Part shown: piece after piece, positions 47,372 through 57,158 of the stretch
Layout: every line of letters starts with the position of its first letter
How positions within the stretch are numbered: position 1 is the stretch's first letter
From: Marinicella pacifica
Lineage (GTDB): Bacteria > Pseudomonadota > Gammaproteobacteria > Xanthomonadales > Marinicellaceae
Reading direction: 5' to 3'
Length of the DNA: 64,000 nt
NCBI RefSeq assembly: GCF_014636635.1
Contig: NZ_BMEO01000001.1
Span: 1-64,000, forward strand
Made by a program: the position numbers and the translations under genes
Notes under the pieces: model-generated
Databases searched by the model: none
The model's input: the letters and a program-made list of their open reading frames with translations, nothing else
Told to the model about the DNA's origin: nothing

Positions 47372-48235
47372 TTATATTTCTTTGTAAATTGATTCCTGAG
47401 ATTGCATTGAATCCATACCGTCCTGATGGCCATTTTTAGGCGGATACAAGGCATCATAAGTCACATAGTTGGCTGAAAACACCACCCCCATCATTACCCC
47501 CATAAACAGCAGTATCAAGACATTGGCAATGCCCATACCAAAAGCACCGGCCAATAAACCCACCACCAAACTCAAGATAAACGCTGCGGCCATGGATAAC
47601 ATCATTAACCATAAGGTTAAACTGAGAATGGCTTGCCAGGCGAAAAACACGGTTTTCACGCTGCGGATCATGGCTTGAATCGGCGAATCCTCATTAAATA
47701 CCACCAAAGCCGGTGAAAAAGCCATTAATAATGCCACCGGCAAACCGGTTAAAACACTTACCAGCAAACGAGTCAACGCTTCAGAAAATGTAATTTCAGC
47801 GGCTGTTTCCGGGGTTAACACCGGTAGTTGCATGGTTTCTAACAGCATTAACTGCACGGCATGCATGGCATAGTTTAGCGCTACCGCCAACACCCCGAGT
47901 ATTAACAGGGCATTTAAACGGCTCAATAACAGGCTTCGACAATGTGACCACAATTGGCCGGGCACCTGTGCCTGTTGGGGATTGGTTTGCACCTGGCGAC
48001 ACAACAGATAGTACCAGGCAGTCATCACCGGCATCACCAACATTAAAACCATTAAAGCCACCTGCACCGACAACATGGACAATAACATCACGGCCAAACC
48101 CAAAATCAGTAAAGTGGCATACCAATGTTTTTGCATCTGCTGGAACAGTTTAATACCTTGATTAAGCCATTGTTTACCTGTAGACCAGCTGATAGGTTGT
48201 TTGGGTTGGGGTTGTTGGTATGAAGTCATGGACAT
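47372..48235 (-). CDS. BPSS1780-like multi-pass membrane protein
   Basis: About 287 aa from the ATG at 48235, which overlaps the sufU stop (TAATG). Roughly six membrane helices follow a Pro/Gln-rich N-terminus. The pattern SWSTGKQWLNQGIKLFQQMQ, PALVVFNEDSPIQAMIRSVK, and a Met/Leu-rich helix set, matches the BPSS1780 family. Function is unknown. Coupling to sufU suggests membership of the suf transcript by position only. Confidence 0.7.
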   Translation of the reverse strand: MSMTSYQQPQPKQPISWSTGKQWLNQGIKLFQQMQKHWYATLLILGLAVMLLSMLSVQVALMVLMLVMPVMTAWYYLLCRQVQTNPQQAQVPGQLWSHCRSLLLSRLNALLILGVLAVALNYAMHAVQLMLLETMQLPVLTPETAAEITFSEALTRLLVSVLTGLPVALLMAFSPALVVFNEDSPIQAMIRSVKTVFFAWQAILSLTLWLMMLSMAAAFILSLVVGLLAGAFGMGIANVLILLFMGVMMGVVFSANYVTYDALYPPKNGHQDGMDSMQSQESIYKEI

Positions 48236-48681
48236 TATTCGGTGGTGGCGGTGGGTTGGCCGTTGATGGCGGCATTCAGGGTATACCAGCATAACAAAGC
48301 GGATTTAATCCGTGCCGGAAATTTTTTCACTGAAACAAGACAAGCCACCGGACCCAATACCTCTTTCGCCTCAGCCAGGCCTTCATCACTCATCATTTGT
48401 TTAAAGGCGGCAAATAAATGTAAGGCTTCAAAAATACTTTGACCGGTCACCAATTCTGTCATCATAGAGGCTGATGCCATTGAAATGGCACAACTGTCAC
48501 CGGCAAAATGGGCGGCTTTAATGACATCTTCTTCAATGGTTAAATAAACATGCACCTGATCGCCACAAATGGCATTTAAACCCTCGGCATGATGGGTCCA
48601 GTGCGCCGGCTCTCCGTAGTTCTGCGGGTTTTTGTTATGGGCCAGGACTTGTTGTTTATAGAGTGTATTCAGGTCGCTCAT
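48235..48681 (-). CDS. sufU: SufU-type Fe-S assembly protein with shifted third cysteine
   Basis: 148 aa. It has C39-G-D41 and the DSCAISMASASMM segment with C64, two of the three Cys and the Asp that bind zinc in SufU. The third ligand motif, usually RIKCA, reads RIKSALLCW: residue 127 is Ser and a Cys appears four residues later (C131). SufU works with SufS as a sulfur-transfer partner. It lies 6 nt after sufS, at the 3' end of the operon. Confidence 0.9.
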   Translation of the reverse strand: MSDLNTLYKQQVLAHNKNPQNYGEPAHWTHHAEGLNAICGDQVHVYLTIEEDVIKAAHFAGDSCAISMASASMMTELVTGQSIFEALHLFAAFKQMMSDEGLAEAKEVLGPVACLVSVKKFPARIKSALLCWYTLNAAINGQPTATTE

Positions 48682-48687
48682 TTAAAG

Positions 48688-49890
48688 TTATGAAAACATC
48701 GCTTTGGCTTGGTTCAGCGATTCTACCAGAATATCCACCTCATGTTCAGTATTATAAAAAGCCAACGACGCGCGACAACTGCCCGGTACGTCAAAAAATT
48801 GAAAAATCGGCATGGTGCAGTGGTGACCGGTGCGAATGGCGACCCCGTGATGATCAATGATGGTGCCGATGTCATGGGGGTGAATACCATCGATTAAAAA
48901 CGAAAAAACCGGTGATTTTTGACTGGCTTCACCGAGAATACGCAAACCCGGTATCGTTTTTAAGGCTTGTTCGGTGTATTGTTTTAAATGATCCTCTCGT
49001 TGAGCAATCGCCTCAAGCCCCACGTCCAGCATAAATTCAGCCGCTGCACCCAAACCGATGCCGCCGGCTATGTTGGGTGTACCCGCCTCAAATTTAGCCG
49101 GCACCTTGTTATAAACAGTCTCTTCAAAGGTTACCTTGCTGATCATTTCACCGCCCCCGTGATAAGGCGGCATGGCCTCAAGATGCGTTGCTTTGCCATA
49201 AAGCACACCAGAACCGGTGGGGCCATACATTTTATGACCTGAAACGGTGTAAAAATCACAATCCAAATCTTGCACATCCACTTTTAAATGCGGCGTTGAC
49301 TGGGCACCGTCCACCAACACCGGAATATCTTTAGCATGGGCCTTGGCTATTAGTTCTTTGACCGGATTAATGGTGCCCAAAGCATTAGATACATGAATCA
49401 CCGACATAAACTTTGTCCGCTCATTCATGAGTGTATCTAACTCATCTAAAACCAGTTCACCGCGGTCATTCATGGGAATAACTTTGAGTTTGGCACCGGT
49501 TTGTTGACACAGAATCTGCCAGGGTACGATATTAGAATGGTGTTCCAGATGCGAAATAAGAATTTCATCACCCGGTTTTAATCGTTCACGCACAAAAGTT
49601 TGTGCCACCAGATTTACCGCTTCGGTACAACCGCGCACAAAAATCAGATTATCCGGTGAAGGGGCATGGATTAAGCGGGCCAAAGAGGCCCGCGCCTGTT
49701 CATACAAATCGGTGGCACGACCGCTGAGACAATGCACGCCACGGTGAATGTTGGCATTGTGCCGGCAGTAATAATCGTTCACCGCATCAATCACCACCTG
49801 CGGTCGCATGGCGGTGGCGGCATTGTCAAAATACACCAGGTCTTTGCCGTTCACCTGTTGATGCAAACAGGGAAACGCCTCTCTTAACAT
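48688..49890 (-). CDS. sufS: Cysteine desulfurase SufS
   Basis: A 400-aa PLP enzyme that releases sulfur from cysteine for Fe-S assembly. Features: DFDNAATAM-like VYFDNAATAMRPQ, RGCTEAVNLVAQ, the Schiff-base lysine in TVSGHKMYGPTG, and the catalytic Cys in RTGHHCTMP. The start overlaps sufD by 7 nt. Confidence 0.97.
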   Translation of the reverse strand: MLREAFPCLHQQVNGKDLVYFDNAATAMRPQVVIDAVNDYYCRHNANIHRGVHCLSGRATDLYEQARASLARLIHAPSPDNLIFVRGCTEAVNLVAQTFVRERLKPGDEILISHLEHHSNIVPWQILCQQTGAKLKVIPMNDRGELVLDELDTLMNERTKFMSVIHVSNALGTINPVKELIAKAHAKDIPVLVDGAQSTPHLKVDVQDLDCDFYTVSGHKMYGPTGSGVLYGKATHLEAMPPYHGGGEMISKVTFEETVYNKVPAKFEAGTPNIAGGIGLGAAAEFMLDVGLEAIAQREDHLKQYTEQALKTIPGLRILGEASQKSPVFSFLIDGIHPHDIGTIIDHHGVAIRTGHHCTMPIFQFFDVPGSCRASLAFYNTEHEVDILVESLNQAKAMFS

Positions 49891-51038
49891 ACCAGCGCCT
49901 CTTGTTCGAAAGAAACCATCATCATTTCACGCGCCAGATCAAGCGGAATCCCCCGTGACTGCAGGTAGAAGACCGCCTCTTCATCCAATGTACCAATGGT
50001 GGAGCCATGGGCCGCCACCACCTCATCGGCATACACCTCAAGTTCAGGTTTACTGGCAATTTTAGCATCATTGGACAACAAGATATTTTTCAAATCTTGC
50101 TCTATTTCACTGCCGTCTGCCCCTTTTGCCACGATGGCTTTGGCATTATTAAACACGCTGGCCGAGTCATCGGCCAAGCTCCGATGCGTGACTTCAGAAC
50201 GGTTGTTTTTGCGTGCATGGTTAACCACCACAATGTCACTGATGTGGCTTTGACCGGCGGCTTTATTGATGGAACCGGACTGGTATTCGGCCTGTTCACC
50301 GCTAAAATCGACCCAATGCACATGGTGTTGCAAATCGCCGCCTTGATGACGATGCTGGGTGGTCACCCGGGCTTCACCGGCAAGGGTAAAATGTTGCAAT
50401 GAGATATGCTGCTGTTGATCGTCCAGAATAACTTGCTGGTGACGTTTAAGATGGGCCTTTTCGCCAATTTGATAAAAATTATTGACATTGATCCGCCCAC
50501 TGACAAGCAGTTCATCAACCACCACCTCAGCACCGGCTGCCAGCTGCACAAGGTTTCGCACATAGGTCCAGCGGCTGGGTTCTTTGACTGCATAGCGCAA
50601 CAGAATCCGGGCTTCAGCAGGAGCCTGGGCGGATACTTTGATGGCCACACCCTGACTAAATAACGCCTGGTTGGCGGCCTGAACAACCAATTCCGGGGTT
50701 TGATCCAGGGGCGACCATCGGGGTTGTTCCGACGCCTGAATGGGTTCAACAGTCAGCCAATCAGGCAAATTATCGGGCACAGACACACCTTCATCGCTGA
50801 CAACAACAACCACTTGATGGTCAGCCGTATGGGCGGCATCAACAGGAGAAGTTTGTGGCTTGAGCGGGTCTTTTTTCAGACGACTGGCGTCACTGTATCG
50901 CCAGAATTCCAACTTACGGCCTGGTGCCGGCCAAGTTTTTAGAACATCAGCGGCATGCTGTTGCTTTTTTGACAAGTCTTCAGGCCAGGTGAGATTTTTT
51001 TGCGGCTGCGGGTTTGACGCAGCCAACCAATCAAGCAT
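49884..51038 (-). CDS. sufD: Fe-S cluster assembly protein SufD
   Basis: About 384 aa from the ATG at 51038, which overlaps the sufC stop by 8 nt; the longer in-frame reading would run inside sufC. It shows SufD features: GRKLEFWRYSDASRLKKDP near the N-terminus, a right-handed beta-helix middle, and the C-terminal HGSTIGTLDEEAVFYLQSRG. It forms the SufBC2D scaffold. Confidence 0.95.
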   Translation of the reverse strand: MLDWLAASNPQPQKNLTWPEDLSKKQQHAADVLKTWPAPGRKLEFWRYSDASRLKKDPLKPQTSPVDAAHTADHQVVVVVSDEGVSVPDNLPDWLTVEPIQASEQPRWSPLDQTPELVVQAANQALFSQGVAIKVSAQAPAEARILLRYAVKEPSRWTYVRNLVQLAAGAEVVVDELLVSGRINVNNFYQIGEKAHLKRHQQVILDDQQQHISLQHFTLAGEARVTTQHRHQGGDLQHHVHWVDFSGEQAEYQSGSINKAAGQSHISDIVVVNHARKNNRSEVTHRSLADDSASVFNNAKAIVAKGADGSEIEQDLKNILLSNDAKIASKPELEVYADEVVAAHGSTIGTLDEEAVFYLQSRGIPLDLAREMMMVSFEQEALVC

Positions 51039-51771
51039 CAAGCCAGCCATAACCTTGCTCCTCAAGTTCAAGTGCCAGTTTTTTGCTGCCCGATTTAACG
51101 ATTTGACCATCCGCCAAAACATGCACATAATCAGGTTCAATATAGTCCAGTAAGCGCTGGTAGTGGGTGATGATAATAAATGAGCGGTTGCTGTCACGCA
51201 ATTGATTCACCCCATCGGCAACAATTTTTAAAGCATCAATATCCAAACCTGAATCAGTTTCATCCAAAATCGCCAAACTGGGCTCTAAAACCGCCATCTG
51301 AAACACTTCATTGCGCTTTTTCTCACCGCCGGAAAAGCCCACGTTAACCGGCCGTTTGAGCAAATCATCTTTCATGTGTAACTTGTTAATTTTGTCTTTG
51401 ACCATACGCAAAAACCCGGCCGAATCTATACCCTCTTCACCCCTGTATTTGCGTTGGGCGTTATAAGCGGTGCGTAAAAAGTACATATTGTTAACACCGG
51501 GAATTTCCACCGGATACTGAAAAGCCAGAAAAACCCCTTCACCGGCCCGCTCTTCAGGTTCCAGTTCCAGTAAATTCTTGCCCTTGAAATGCACCGATCC
51601 TTCCGTGGCTTCTACATGCGGCATCCCCGCCAGCAAATTACCTAAAGTACTTTTACCGGATCCGTTGGGACCCATAATGGCATGCACCTCACCGGGTTTT
51701 ACGGACAAGTTGAGGTTCTTTAAAATGTTCTTGTCGCCCGCTTTGGCGTGTATATTTTTGATTTCTAACAT
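51031..51771 (-). CDS. sufC: Fe-S cluster assembly ATPase SufC
   Basis: A 246-aa ABC-type ATPase. Walker A is GPNGSGKSTLGN, the signature FSGGEKKRNE, and Walker B LAILDETDSGLDIDAL, the SufC variant. It powers the SufBCD scaffold. It follows sufB with a 1-nt overlap. Confidence 0.98.
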   Translation of the reverse strand: MLEIKNIHAKAGDKNILKNLNLSVKPGEVHAIMGPNGSGKSTLGNLLAGMPHVEATEGSVHFKGKNLLELEPEERAGEGVFLAFQYPVEIPGVNNMYFLRTAYNAQRKYRGEEGIDSAGFLRMVKDKINKLHMKDDLLKRPVNVGFSGGEKKRNEVFQMAVLEPSLAILDETDSGLDIDALKIVADGVNQLRDSNRSFIIITHYQRLLDYIEPDYVHVLADGQIVKSGSKKLALELEEQGYGWLDA

Positions 51772-53240
51772 TAGCCTATGGCTCCTTCTAATGATACATC
51801 TAACAGTGCTTTAGCCTCTACGGCAAATTCCATGGGTAATTCTTTAAAGACCTGTTTGCAAAAGCCGTCCACGATTAATGAAATGGCCTCTTCTTCGGGA
51901 ATGCCGCGCTGCAGACAATAATTCAGCTGGTCTTCGGAAATTTTTGAGGTGGTGGCTTCATGCTCCAGTTTAGCAGTCATGTTGCCCGACTCGGTGTAGG
52001 GAAAGGTATGGGCACCACATTCTTTACCGATCAGCAACGAATCGCACTGGGTGAAATTTCGGGCATAATCGGCGCGCTTTGCGACCCGCACCAGTCCGCG
52101 GTAACTGTTTTGACTTTTACCCACGGATATACCTTTTGAAATCACGGTGCTTTTGGTGTTTTTGCCCAGATGAATCATTTTGGTGCCGGTGTCGGCCTGT
52201 TGGTAATTATTGGTTAAAGCCACAGAATAGAATTCACCGCTGGAATGGTCACCGCGCAAAATACAACTGGGGTACTTCCAGGTGATGGCGGAACCGGTTT
52301 CCACCTGTGTCCAGGATATCTTTGATTTGATACCGGCGCAAAGTCCACGTTTGGTGACAAAGTTATAGATGCCGCCCTTGCCGTCTTCATCACCGGGGTA
52401 CCAGTTTTGAACAGTTGAATATTTGATGTTGGCCTCATCTTTGGCAATCAGTTCGACCACCGCCGCATGGAGTTGGTTCTCATCACGCATCGGTGCGGTA
52501 CAACCTTCTAAATAACTGACATAAGAATTATCTTCCGCAATAATCAATGTGCGTTCAAACTGACCCGTGTGGTTGGCATTAATTCTGAAGTAGGTGGATA
52601 ATTCCATCGGGCAGCGGGTGTCTTTGGGAATATACACAAAGGAGCCGTCACTGAAAACCGCGGCATTAAGGGCCGCAAAATAATTATCCCGCGGTGGTAC
52701 CACAGTACCCAAATACTCGCGTACCAATTCAGGATGGTCCTGAACGGCTTCAGAGAACGAACAAAATATCACACCGGCTTCGGCCAGTTCTTTACGGAAC
52801 GTGGTTCCAACTGAGACAGAATCAAACACCGCATCCACGGCCACGCCGGCCAGACGTTCGCGCTCATGTAACGGGACACCGAGTTTCTCGTATGTCTCAA
52901 GAATTTTCGGATCCACCTCATCCAGCGATTTGGGGGCATTCTCGGCCTTGGTCTTGGGCGATGAATAATAACTGATGGCCTGAAAATCAATCTCCGGTAC
53001 ATTCAGTTTAGCCCAATCAGGGGTCGGCATTTTTAGCCACTCCCGAAAAGCGTTTAACCGGTATTCAAGCAACCACTCGGGTTCTTTTTTCTTGGCTGAG
53101 ATTAAACGAATGGTGTCTTCGTCCAAGCCCGGCGGAATGGTGATTGACTCAATGTTGGTGTAAAAACCTTCTTTATACCGTTCACTGGCCCGTTGTCGCA
53201 CCAATTTGTTGTCAATAACAGCTTCGTTGCGTTCACTCAT
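51771..53240 (-). CDS. sufB: Fe-S cluster assembly protein SufB
   Basis: 489 aa, standard length. It includes [55 protein letters not shown], and the C-terminal [20 protein letters not shown]. SufB assembles the nascent cluster. The ATGA overlap with sufR shows translational coupling. Confidence 0.98.
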   Translation of the reverse strand: MSERNEAVIDNKLVRQRASERYKEGFYTNIESITIPPGLDEDTIRLISAKKKEPEWLLEYRLNAFREWLKMPTPDWAKLNVPEIDFQAISYYSSPKTKAENAPKSLDEVDPKILETYEKLGVPLHERERLAGVAVDAVFDSVSVGTTFRKELAEAGVIFCSFSEAVQDHPELVREYLGTVVPPRDNYFAALNAAVFSDGSFVYIPKDTRCPMELSTYFRINANHTGQFERTLIIAEDNSYVSYLEGCTAPMRDENQLHAAVVELIAKDEANIKYSTVQNWYPGDEDGKGGIYNFVTKRGLCAGIKSKISWTQVETGSAITWKYPSCILRGDHSSGEFYSVALTNNYQQADTGTKMIHLGKNTKSTVISKGISVGKSQNSYRGLVRVAKRADYARNFTQCDSLLIGKECGAHTFPYTESGNMTAKLEHEATTSKISEDQLNYCLQRGIPEEEAISLIVDGFCKQVFKELPMEFAVEAKALLDVSLEGAIG

Positions 53241-53665
53241 GATTTTATCTGTAAATTAATTTTTTGTTTGTTGTCCATAATTTCACTGACTGTGACGTTC
53301 TGCAGCGCTTGTGAAATCACTTGGTTCACCCGCCGCATACCGGCACTCATATAACAATGACTGATGAAGTCACAGTGCCCCTGATCATCGGCACATTCAG
53401 TTAAGGCCAAACGCCCTTCCATGGCTTCGATGACCTCATGCAAGCTGATGTCTCGCTTGCGCTTGATTAAGAAATAACCGCCTCTGGCACCCCGTTTTGA
53501 ATCCAATAAACCGGCCTGGCGCAATTGCTTGAGGATTTTACTGACCGTCGGTAATTCCAGTCCGACGGTTTGTGCCAAATAATCGGCGGATACCGGCTCT
53601 GACGTTTTTTTCAACGCCATAATCAGCATAAAACCGTATTCTGTTAAGCGCGCCAATTTAATCAT
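53237..53665 (-). CDS. sufR: Rrf2-family regulator of the suf operon (SufR/IscR-like)
   Basis: A 142-aa winged-helix regulator with [20 protein letters not shown] as the DNA-binding helix. Three cysteines in [14 protein letters not shown] (spacing 6 and 5) fit an Fe-S-binding site as in IscR. First gene of the suf operon, so autoregulation by cluster status is likely. A small palindrome TGGTACCA at 53696-53703, about 30 nt upstream of the start, could be part of an operator. Confidence 0.93.
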   Translation of the reverse strand: MIKLARLTEYGFMLIMALKKTSEPVSADYLAQTVGLELPTVSKILKQLRQAGLLDSKRGARGGYFLIKRKRDISLHEVIEAMEGRLALTECADDQGHCDFISHCYMSAGMRRVNQVISQALQNVTVSEIMDNKQKINLQIKS

Positions 53666-53772
53666 GGGGGCATTTTATCTCATATAGGACTAAATTGGTA
53701 CCATTTAAAAATAATCAAGCCAAATTTATGTCTTAAACTGTTATACTCAACTTTTTTATTCTCAAGACCGCC

Positions 53773-55422
53773 ATGAAAAGCATTCAATCTTCGACCTCTT
53801 TTTTAGCCGCTGTATTTTTGACTGTCATTCCTGGCCTGAGCTTCAGTGAAATCACACGCATTGATAACGTCCAAGGCTACACTCATAACGGTAAACAATT
53901 GATAAATTTTAAGTCACTGACTTTTGACAGCAACAGCGGCCGAATTTTAGATGCCACCAAGGTACAAAAAGTTGATCGCGTTATCGACGGCAACAATCAA
54001 ATTCTTATTTCAGGTTTACACGATGCCCATGGCCATGTGCTGAATTATGGTTTGTCTCAGGTTCAGGTTCAGTTACAGGGTTTAGATGATTTTGAGCAGG
54101 TACTTGAGACCATTCAACAGGGGTTGAAAACGCACCGGGGAGATGATTGGTTACTGGGACGCGGCTGGAATCAGGCACTGTGGCCGGAAAAAGATTTTCC
54201 CAGCAAACAGGACCTGGATGAACTGTCCATCAATCAACCACCCATATGGTTAACGCGCATCGACGGTCATGCCGGCTGGGGTAACTCCGCGGCTTTAAAA
54301 GCCGCCGGCATAAACCGGGAAGTGGCTCAAAACAATGATTTAATCCTCAAGGATGCTAACGGTGAACCCACTGGCGTATTAATTGACAATGCCATGGAAT
54401 TAATCACCAGACACATTCCTGCCACCGGTCCAGACAGTCAGCGAGAAGCACTCCATAAAGCTTTTCAGGATTTAGCCGCAGTTGGCTTAACCTATGTTCA
54501 TGATGCCGGTATCAGTGCGGACAATCATGCCATGTATAAAAAATTAGCTGAAACCGGCCAAATGCCGATTCGTATTTATGCCATGCTGGCCTCTCAGGAT
54601 CCGGCTTTTGAGGCCACCTTGAAAAAAGGCCTGGTTAATATCGCCAACCGCTATCAATTACGTGCAATCAAAATGATGGTGGACGGTGCTTTAGGCAGTT
54701 ACGGCGCCCTGTTGCACGAACCCTACAGTGATAAACCGGAAACCCATGGCGCCTATGTCCAGAATTTAAACACGTTAAAAACCAAACTTAAACCCACCGT
54801 GGCCGCCGGTTTTCAGGCCGCTATACACGCCATTGGCGACCGCGGCAACACCGAAGTACTGAATTTATTGGCTCAGCCGATGGCCTTTTCTGGGCAATTA
54901 CGGCATCGCATTGAACATGCGCAAATTATGCGTCCGAGTGATATTGCGCGAATGGCAAATAATGACATCATTGCCTCAATGCAACCCACCCACGCCACCA
55001 GTGATAAAAATATGGCTGAAGACCGCATTGGCCCTGATCGTATGGACGGTGCCTATGCCTGGCAAACAGCGCTTGATAACAATGTTCACTTAGCCTTTGG
55101 CTCTGATTTTCCGGTGGAACTGTTCAATCCTTTTTATGGATTACATGCGGCCGTCACCCGTCAGGACCGTAACAATCAACCGCAAGGCGGCTGGTACAGT
55201 GAAGAAGCCTTAAGCATTGAAGATGCTTTTAAAGCCTTTTCCATCGGTGCTGCCTACGCCGCCCATGATGAACACAACAACGGCTCCTTAGAACCCGGGA
55301 AATACGCCGACTTTATTATTATCGACCAAAATATTTTTACCATCGATCCGAAAGATATCTGGAAAACCCAAGTGTTGGAAACCTGGGTGAATGGGCAATG
55401 CATATATAAACATAAGCAATAA
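53773..55422 (+). CDS. YtcJ-like metal-dependent amidohydrolase
   Basis: A 549-aa protein with a signal peptide (about residues 1-25). The amidohydrolase-3 pattern is HDAHGHVLNYG (metal-binding HxH-like), LLGRGWNQALWPEKDFP, LTRIDGHAGWGNSAALKAAG, IKMMVDGALGSYGALL, HAIGDRGN, HRIEHAQ and AFGSDFPVE with the metal Asp. It is predicted to be an exported hydrolase; the substrate is unknown. A TATACT -10-like box lies at 53742-53747. Confidence 0.92.
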   Translation: MKSIQSSTSFLAAVFLTVIPGLSFSEITRIDNVQGYTHNGKQLINFKSLTFDSNSGRILDATKVQKVDRVIDGNNQILISGLHDAHGHVLNYGLSQVQVQLQGLDDFEQVLETIQQGLKTHRGDDWLLGRGWNQALWPEKDFPSKQDLDELSINQPPIWLTRIDGHAGWGNSAALKAAGINREVAQNNDLILKDANGEPTGVLIDNAMELITRHIPATGPDSQREALHKAFQDLAAVGLTYVHDAGISADNHAMYKKLAETGQMPIRIYAMLASQDPAFEATLKKGLVNIANRYQLRAIKMMVDGALGSYGALLHEPYSDKPETHGAYVQNLNTLKTKLKPTVAAGFQAAIHAIGDRGNTEVLNLLAQPMAFSGQLRHRIEHAQIMRPSDIARMANNDIIASMQPTHATSDKNMAEDRIGPDRMDGAYAWQTALDNNVHLAFGSDFPVELFNPFYGLHAAVTRQDRNNQPQGGWYSEEALSIEDAFKAFSIGAAYAAHDEHNNGSLEPGKYADFIIIDQNIFTIDPKDIWKTQVLETWVNGQCIYKHKQ

Positions 55423-55470
55423 AAGTCGGGCTGTTTACAAAAAGCATCAACACCCAATTGATACACACTG

Positions 55471-55683
55471 ATGACCATTTCACCGAATAAATTACTCAAC
55501 AGCAAATGGACTGCTGTTCAACCTGTCAATAAGGAAAAACATTGCCTGATCACTAAAATTGAATTTGAGAAAAATGGTCGGGTGAATCATTGTCAAATGC
55601 AATCCATTCACAGCAAGCGCTTATTTTTAATTGATTGGCATGACCTTAAAAACCCTGACAAATGGCAACAAGGCTGGCTGTGA
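55471..55683 (+). CDS. TIGR02450 family Trp-rich small protein
   Basis: A 70-aa protein with NKLLNSKWTAVQPVNKEKH, a central CLITKIEF strand, and the ending LIDWHDLKNPDKWQQGWL. This conserved Trp pattern defines TIGR02450, a family of unknown function. It stands alone and is convergent with cfa. Confidence 0.88.
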   Translation: MTISPNKLLNSKWTAVQPVNKEKHCLITKIEFEKNGRVNHCQMQSIHSKRLFLIDWHDLKNPDKWQQGWL

Positions 55684-55692
55684 TATCTGTTG

Positions 55693-56811
55693 TTACCGAA
55701 TGGATTGATAACCGCCCGGTAATCCATCTTTTGAAAATACACACTGCCACAGCTGATTACTTCTGGCCCGAAAGGAACCGGCACAGGATAGCAAGTAATA
55801 GCACCATTGACGGTAGAACAGGTCATCATAATCCTGTTTGATTTCATCCCAGCTATTATTGAAATTTTCATACCAGGCCATCAAGGTGGTGTCGTAATCC
55901 ACACCAAAATTATGCCAGTCTTCCAGCACCAGAAGCCCTTCCGTGTTTTCTGCAATCTGTTGCACAGAGGGAATCATTGAGTTGGGGAAAATATATTTGG
56001 CTATCCAAGGATCGGTTTGGGTGACAGAATGGTTACCACCAATACAATGCAATAAAAACAAACCATCGTCACGCAGATTTTTTTTTACCACCTGAAAATA
56101 GTCAGCGTAGTTTTTATAACCCACATGCTCAAACATGCCGATGGAAAATATTCGGTCAAAGGTTTCATTCAGATCCCGGTAATCCTGAAGCCGAATATCA
56201 ATCGGCCAATCCCGGCAGAATTCATCAGCCAGCTGTTTTTGCTTTTTAGAAACCGTGAGTCCGACCACCTCAACACCATAACGTTCAGCGGCAAAACGTG
56301 CCGTCCCACCCCAACCACAACCGATATCCAGAACCCGCATGCCCGGTTCCAGTCCCAGTTTACGGCACACCAGATCAAGTTTATGTTCCTGCGCCTGATT
56401 GATGTTATCGGCAAATCGCCAATACCCACAGCTGTATATCATGCGCTTATCCAGCATTTTTTGAAACAAAGTGTTACCGATGTCATAATGCTTTCGTCCA
56501 ATGGTAAACGCCCGTGAGGGTTTTTGCAGGTTAATTATTTTGGATTTAATCACCGACCAGATATCACCGAGCCCACTGACCTTCTCGTGCAATTTTACCC
56601 GCAGAATACGGTTAAAAAACTGATCCAGATGCGCACAATCCCACCAGCCCGCCATATAGGATTCCCCGAGTCCCAACGAACCTTGCGCCAATACCCGAGC
56701 ATAAAATCGATTATCATGCACCTGAAGATCCCAGGGCCGGTCACCACCGATTTGCACATCTGCCGATGCTAACCAGGCATTTAATGTATTATTAATGGTT
56801 TGTGTTTTCAT
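55693..56811 (-). CDS. cfa: Cyclopropane-fatty-acyl-phospholipid synthase
   Basis: About 372 aa from the ATG at 56811 (MKTQTINNTLNAWLASADV). It methylenates unsaturated acyl chains of membrane lipids using SAM. It shows GLGESYMAGWWDC, HYDIGNTLFQKMLDKRMIYSC, the SAM loop VLDIGCGWGGTARFA and IFSIGMFEHVGYKNY. Length is near E. coli Cfa (382 aa). Confidence 0.97.
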   Translation of the reverse strand: MKTQTINNTLNAWLASADVQIGGDRPWDLQVHDNRFYARVLAQGSLGLGESYMAGWWDCAHLDQFFNRILRVKLHEKVSGLGDIWSVIKSKIINLQKPSRAFTIGRKHYDIGNTLFQKMLDKRMIYSCGYWRFADNINQAQEHKLDLVCRKLGLEPGMRVLDIGCGWGGTARFAAERYGVEVVGLTVSKKQKQLADEFCRDWPIDIRLQDYRDLNETFDRIFSIGMFEHVGYKNYADYFQVVKKNLRDDGLFLLHCIGGNHSVTQTDPWIAKYIFPNSMIPSVQQIAENTEGLLVLEDWHNFGVDYDTTLMAWYENFNNSWDEIKQDYDDLFYRQWCYYLLSCAGSFRARSNQLWQCVFSKDGLPGGYQSIR

Positions 56812-56886
56812 AAGCCTAATAATTATAACAAATCTCACTTATGTTTGAGGCTTGAACTGAAACACCATTCCATCATCTTCTTTGGA

Positions 56887-57010
56887 GTGCTGCTGAGCAG
56901 CACGACCCGCCGAGCCGGTTGGTGAGCGTAGCGAATCAGAGGCGAAGAGCGCGAAGTTATACGAAGTGTTCGCTGTGGCCGCTTTCACTTTTGTCGGGAA
57001 CAAAAGTGAA
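56887..57010. repeat. Intergenic hairpin cluster, related to 15801/16587 repeats
   Basis: In the gap between cfa and trhP are a perfect palindrome (56887-56903, arm GTGCTGCT) and an 11-bp hairpin (56984-57010, arm TTCACTTTTGT, loop CGGGA), followed by TGACGCC. The loop plus the following TGACGCC match the repeats near tRNA-Ser. Another hairpin with arm CCTCCAT follows at about 57016-57031. The rest of 56812-57158 shows no gene. Confidence 0.75.
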
Positions 57011-57158
57011 TGACGCCTCCATGGATGGAGGTGTGCTGCGTGAGCTGGGAGTGGAAGCGTAAGTCCCAAGAACACACCTTAATACAAAGGGCTTGATATG
57101 TGTCAAGCACTGAATGTCTTTAAATCTGTAAAATGTGCGATTTTATTGGGTATTTGTC

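Noticed and set aside
51039-51197. N-terminal extension of sufD
   Set aside because: The extra residues are an out-of-frame reading of sufC; the start at 51038 gives the normal overlap.
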